Assembly (NCBI RefSeq): GCF_003841405.1
Contig: NZ_PXYA01000002.1
Span: 62,001-126,000, forward strand
From: Tetragenococcus halophilus subsp. halophilus DSM 20339
Lineage (GTDB): Bacteria > Bacillota > Bacilli > Lactobacillales > Enterococcaceae
Length of the DNA stretch: 64,000 nucleotides
Direction: 5' to 3'
In this document: positions 61,374 to 64,000 of the stretch, piece after piece
How the letters are laid out: each line of letters opens with the position of its first letter
How positions within the stretch are numbered: the first letter of the stretch is position 1
Program-made: the position numbers and the translations under genes
Notes under the pieces: model-generated
What the model saw: only the letters and a program-made list of their open reading frames with translations
What the model was told of the DNA's origin: nothing
Databases searched by the model: none

Positions 61374-62280
61374 TGGGAGCGTCAATAATTTTGTGTAAAT
61401 GGTTCTTCCCTACTGTAGATTGTTTCTAATTCTCCATCGGTTGACTCAGCATTTGTTCGAGCTCGCCTTCGGCCTGTTGGAAACCTTTATGACTGCGACC
61501 TAGGAATTTTGGGTTGTAAGTATCAAAAGACGAGACTAAGAAACGTTCCATCGACTCTTCATTTTGGAACTGTTCCTTGCGGTGGCTGTATTTCTTGATT
61601 TGTTTATTGAAAGATTCGATTAAATTAGTTGAGTAAATGCTTCGGCGGATACCAGGCGGAAACTCATAAAAAGTCAATAAATCTTGATTTTTTATCAGTG
61701 ACTGCGTCACTTTAGGATAAGTTTTCTGCCACTTCTCAATCATACTCCCTAAAAAGGTATTTGCCTCTTCCTTTGAGCTAGCTTGATAAACAGCCTTAAA
61801 ATCATCACAGATTTCTTTTCGATCTTTGACACGTGCTTTATGACTGATATTACGGGAAACGTGAACACAGCAATGTTGGTATTTAGCTTTAGGATAAATC
61901 TGGTGAATCGTATCTTTCATGCCTTTTAAGCCATCGGTAATAAACAGTAAGACATCATGAACCCCTCTGGAGTAAATGTCCTGTAACAACTCATTCCAAA
62001 CGTAGGTCGATCCAGTCCGAGCAATCGCATAACTTAGTACTTCTTTAGTGCCGTCTTCTCGTATACCAATGGCAATATAGATTGCTTCTTTGGAGACGGT
62101 TTGCCGTTTTAAAGGAATATAAGTAGCATCCATGAAAATAGCGACATACTTATCATTTAGAGTTCTAACTTTAAATGCATTTACTTCTTCAGTCAGCACT
62201 TTAGTCATGTTGGACATGGTTTGTGGAGTATAGTGATGCCCATACATTTTCTCAATCAAGTCTGCGATTTCCGACATGGT
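61374..62280 (-). mobile_element. IS256-family remnant
   Basis: Begins GGGAGCGTCAATAATTTTGTGTAAA, an IS256-type end, at the point where module copy 2 stops matching copy 1. It is cut at the far side by an IS3 element. Confidence 0.75.
61426..62277 (-). pseudogene. IS256-family transposase lacking its N-terminus
   Basis: 283 codons covering the DDE core: VAIFMDATYIPLKRQ (first Asp), LLFITDGLKGMKDTI (second Asp), YQHCCVHVSRN, STNLIESFNKQIKK (Glu). The first 100 or so residues of the usual 390 are missing, so it is inactive. It is a different subgroup from the IS at 49988. Confidence 0.85.
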
Positions 62281-62359
62281 AATATGGATAGGCTACAATT
62301 AACTAGACAGAAAAATTAAGGTGTGTAGACTAGAAGAAAACATACCAGGAGGAATTTTT

Positions 62360-62650
62360 ATGTCTAAGAGAACACGAAGAACTTTTTCACAAGAATTCAA
62401 GCAACAAATCGTCAATCTTTACTTAGCTGGAAAGCCACGTGTAGAAATCATTCGAGAATATGAACTAACGGCTTCAGCATTTGACAAATGGGTAAAGCAA
62501 TCTAAAACGAGTGGTTCATTCAAAGGAAAAGATAATCTTACGCCTGAACAAAAAGAATTGTTAGAACTACGTAAAAGAAACCAGCAATTAGAAATGGAAA
62601 ATGATATTTTAAAGCAAGCAGCGCTGATATTCGGACGAAGAGACAAGTAA
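62360..62650 (+). CDS. IS3-family OrfA
   Basis: 96 residues from ATG 62360 (AGGAGG upstream). Helix-turn-helix (FSQEFKQQIVNLYLAGKPRVEIIREYELT) and a C-terminal leucine zipper (LRKRNQQLEMENDILKQAAL) that joins OrfA to OrfAB. OrfB lies in the -1 frame, so a fusion transposase by ribosomal slippage is expected. Confidence 0.9.
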   Translation: MSKRTRRTFSQEFKQQIVNLYLAGKPRVEIIREYELTASAFDKWVKQSKTSGSFKGKDNLTPEQKELLELRKRNQQLEMENDILKQAALIFGRRDK

Positions 62651-62685
62651 TCGATGCGAATAAGCATCTTTACCCTATATCAGCG

Positions 62686-63522
62686 ATGTGCAGAATATTA
62701 GGTCTATCACGTCAGTCCTATTATTATCAATCAAAACCAAAGAAAGACGAATCAGAACTTGAAGAAGTAGTCGCTGAAGAATTTATCCGCAGCCGAAAGG
62801 CCTACGGCTCAAGAAAAATAAAAAAAGCCTTATCAAAACGAGGCATTCAGATCAGCCGACGAAAAATTAGTAGAATCATGAAAAATAGAGGATTAAAATC
62901 GAGCTATACTGTTGCTTATTTTAAAGTACATCATTCTACTTGCAATGAAGCCAAAACGACAAACGTATTGAATCGTAAATTCTTAAGAGACAACCCATTA
63001 GAAGCGATCGTAACAGACTTGACTTATGTACGAGTCGGGAAAAAATGGAATTATGTCTGTTTCATTTTGGATCTGTTCAATCGAGAAATTCTCGGCTATT
63101 CTTGTGGAGAACATAAAGATGCCGTTCTAGTAAAAAAAGCATTTAGCCGTATCAAACAACCTCTAACAGAGGTTGAGATTTTTCATACTGATCGTGGAAA
63201 AGAGTTTGATAACCAAGCTATTGATGAATTATTAACAACTTTTGACATCAATCGATCATTGAGTCATAAAGGCTGTCCTTTTGATAATGCCGTAGCTGAA
63301 TCAACTTATAAGTCGTTGAAAGTAGAATTTGTCTATCAATACACATTTGAAACCTTACAACAATTGGATTTGGAGTTATTTGACTATGTCAATTGGTGGA
63401 ACCACCTTCGGTTGCACGGTACACTTGGCTACGAGACACCGGTTGGTTACCGTAACCAGAGATTGGCGCAGCGAATCCTTGATAATGAGCTCGGATGTGC
63501 TAACGCTAGCGAGGCAGTCTAA
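62686..63522 (+). CDS. IS3-family OrfB integrase domain
   Basis: 278 residues. Integrase DDE: AIVTDLTYVRVGKKW (Asp), FHTDRGKEFDNQ (Asp), NAVAESTYKSLKVE (Glu, 35 residues later), with the HTH_21 segment SRKAYGSRKIKKALSKRG. ATG 62686 is only the first in-frame ATG; translation probably enters by frameshift from OrfA. Confidence 0.92.
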   Translation: MCRILGLSRQSYYYQSKPKKDESELEEVVAEEFIRSRKAYGSRKIKKALSKRGIQISRRKISRIMKNRGLKSSYTVAYFKVHHSTCNEAKTTNVLNRKFLRDNPLEAIVTDLTYVRVGKKWNYVCFILDLFNREILGYSCGEHKDAVLVKKAFSRIKQPLTEVEIFHTDRGKEFDNQAIDELLTTFDINRSLSHKGCPFDNAVAESTYKSLKVEFVYQYTFETLQQLDLELFDYVNWWNHLRLHGTLGYETPVGYRNQRLAQRILDNELGCANASEAV

Positions 63523-63560
63523 CTTTAACTGTTAGCTCCTGCCGAAGATCGTCACATCCG

Positions 63561-63734
63561 AGGAGGCTCATTGTCAAGGACAATCGGAATAGCATACGGA
63601 AAGAAGTTCTGCACCTTATAAAATTTGTCAAAAAAACTGTTGCCATTCCACTTTTTGCAATTATTCTCGTGAGGTCTTCTTTTAACTACATAAAATTGTA
63701 ACCACTGGTTTTAAGAGTAGTGTATCATCCCAAA
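63561..63734. other. Gene-free stretch
   Basis: Nothing recognised apart from AT-rich sequence downstream of the partial permease gene. Confidence 0.4.
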
Positions 63735-64000
63735 TCATATAATTAATTGACTGCGATTGTTATAAAACTCACGGTAAGCCATATAACTAGCAATAAACGA
63801 AGAAATCGCAGTAACTGAAATCAACATAAACATCACAACAATTTGGTAACGAATCGCTTGAACAGGATCAATTCCCGCAAAAATCAACCCTGACATCATA
63901 CCTGGTAGGCTGACAAGTCCAACCGTTTTTGTTCGGTCAATTGAAGGAGCCATGCCCGTTTTGACGCTTTCTCTTACAATACTCATGGACGCTTGTTTTT
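63735..64000 (-). CDS. FetB/YbbM-type iron-efflux ABC permease, C-terminal part
   Basis: 88 codons, open to the window edge, so the gene continues beyond it. The pattern KTGMAPSIDRTKTVGLVSLPGMMSGLIFAGIDPVQAIRYQIVVMF is the conserved core of UPF0014/FetB permeases. They export iron with the ATPase FetA. Chromosome-like, marking the end of the mobile region. Confidence 0.85.
   Translation of the reverse strand, partial: KQASMSIVRESVKTGMAPSIDRTKTVGLVSLPGMMSGLIFAGIDPVQAIRYQIVVMFMLISVTAISSFIASYMAYREFYNNRSQLII

Larger units (their letters stand above)
62281..63560 (+). mobile_element. IS3-family (IS150-like) insertion sequence
   Basis: Two consecutive frames orfA and orfB of an IS3 element inserted in the IS256 remnant. 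Terminal repeats could not be fixed by eye; boundaries are approximate. Confidence 0.75.

Noticed and set aside
1..64000. CRISPR arrays, rRNA and tRNA genes
   Set aside because: No regularly spaced repeat series and no tRNA-like TTCGA cloverleaf with a CCA-adjacent acceptor stem was noticed on either strand.

Overview
The window looks like a low-GC Firmicute of the Enterococcaceae, most likely a salt-tolerant Tetragenococcus-type organism. This is inferred from the gene set: choline-to-glycine-betaine genes (gbsA, gbsB, gbsR) with a betaine-binding lipoprotein, the C30 carotenoid genes crtN and crtM, menaquinone genes, IS1216 and Fst-type toxins. No rRNA, tRNA or CRISPR array was seen.

Left part (1 to about 29.3 kb) is chromosome-like but worn. 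In order it holds a broken acetyltransferase, a split Fst-type type I toxin/antitoxin, an MFS transporter behind a structured leader, an XRE/ImmA-IrrE protein with its partner, crtN-crtM-tetR, gbsB-gbsA, two insertion sequences (ISLre2 and IS4 type, both with clean 9-bp target duplications) that split the divergent gbs locus, gbsR and an opuAC-like gene. Then come a VTC/DUF4956/Cthe_2159 operon with a CiaR-like box, menE and menB (both frameshifted in homopolymer runs), a menI-type thioesterase, mazEF, an ISL3 element, a second small-membrane-toxin locus, and a nested pair of ISLre2 copies.

Right part (about 29.3 to 61.4 kb) looks plasmid-derived and modular. A small tyrosine recombinase sits next to the first of three 28-bp dif-like sites. 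These sites bound (i) a metal/oxidative-stress module (P-type ATPase, HMA protein, lgt, Fnr/FLP-type regulator, Dps), (ii) a HigBA-like TA plus CoA-disulfide reductase and arsenic genes, and (iii) a second copy of module (i). Every intact promoter of module (i), in both copies, has an Fnr-type box exactly 32 bp upstream of its -10 hexamer, so the module looks like a self-contained regulon. Copy 1 is interrupted by a 9.2-kb IS1216 composite transposon (8-bp target duplication) carrying mercury (merR-merA) and cadmium (cadC-cadD) resistance between two inverted plasmid replication genes. Copy 2 is interrupted by two tandem group IIC introns sitting in a terminator.

The last 2.6 kb holds an IS256-family remnant cut by an IS3 element, then the start of a chromosome-like gene (FetB-type permease). 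Many genes carry single fresh lesions (nonsense or homopolymer indels in lgt, arsA, arsR, arsD, menB, menE and the acetyltransferase). This means either ongoing gene decay or, for the indels, possible sequencing error.
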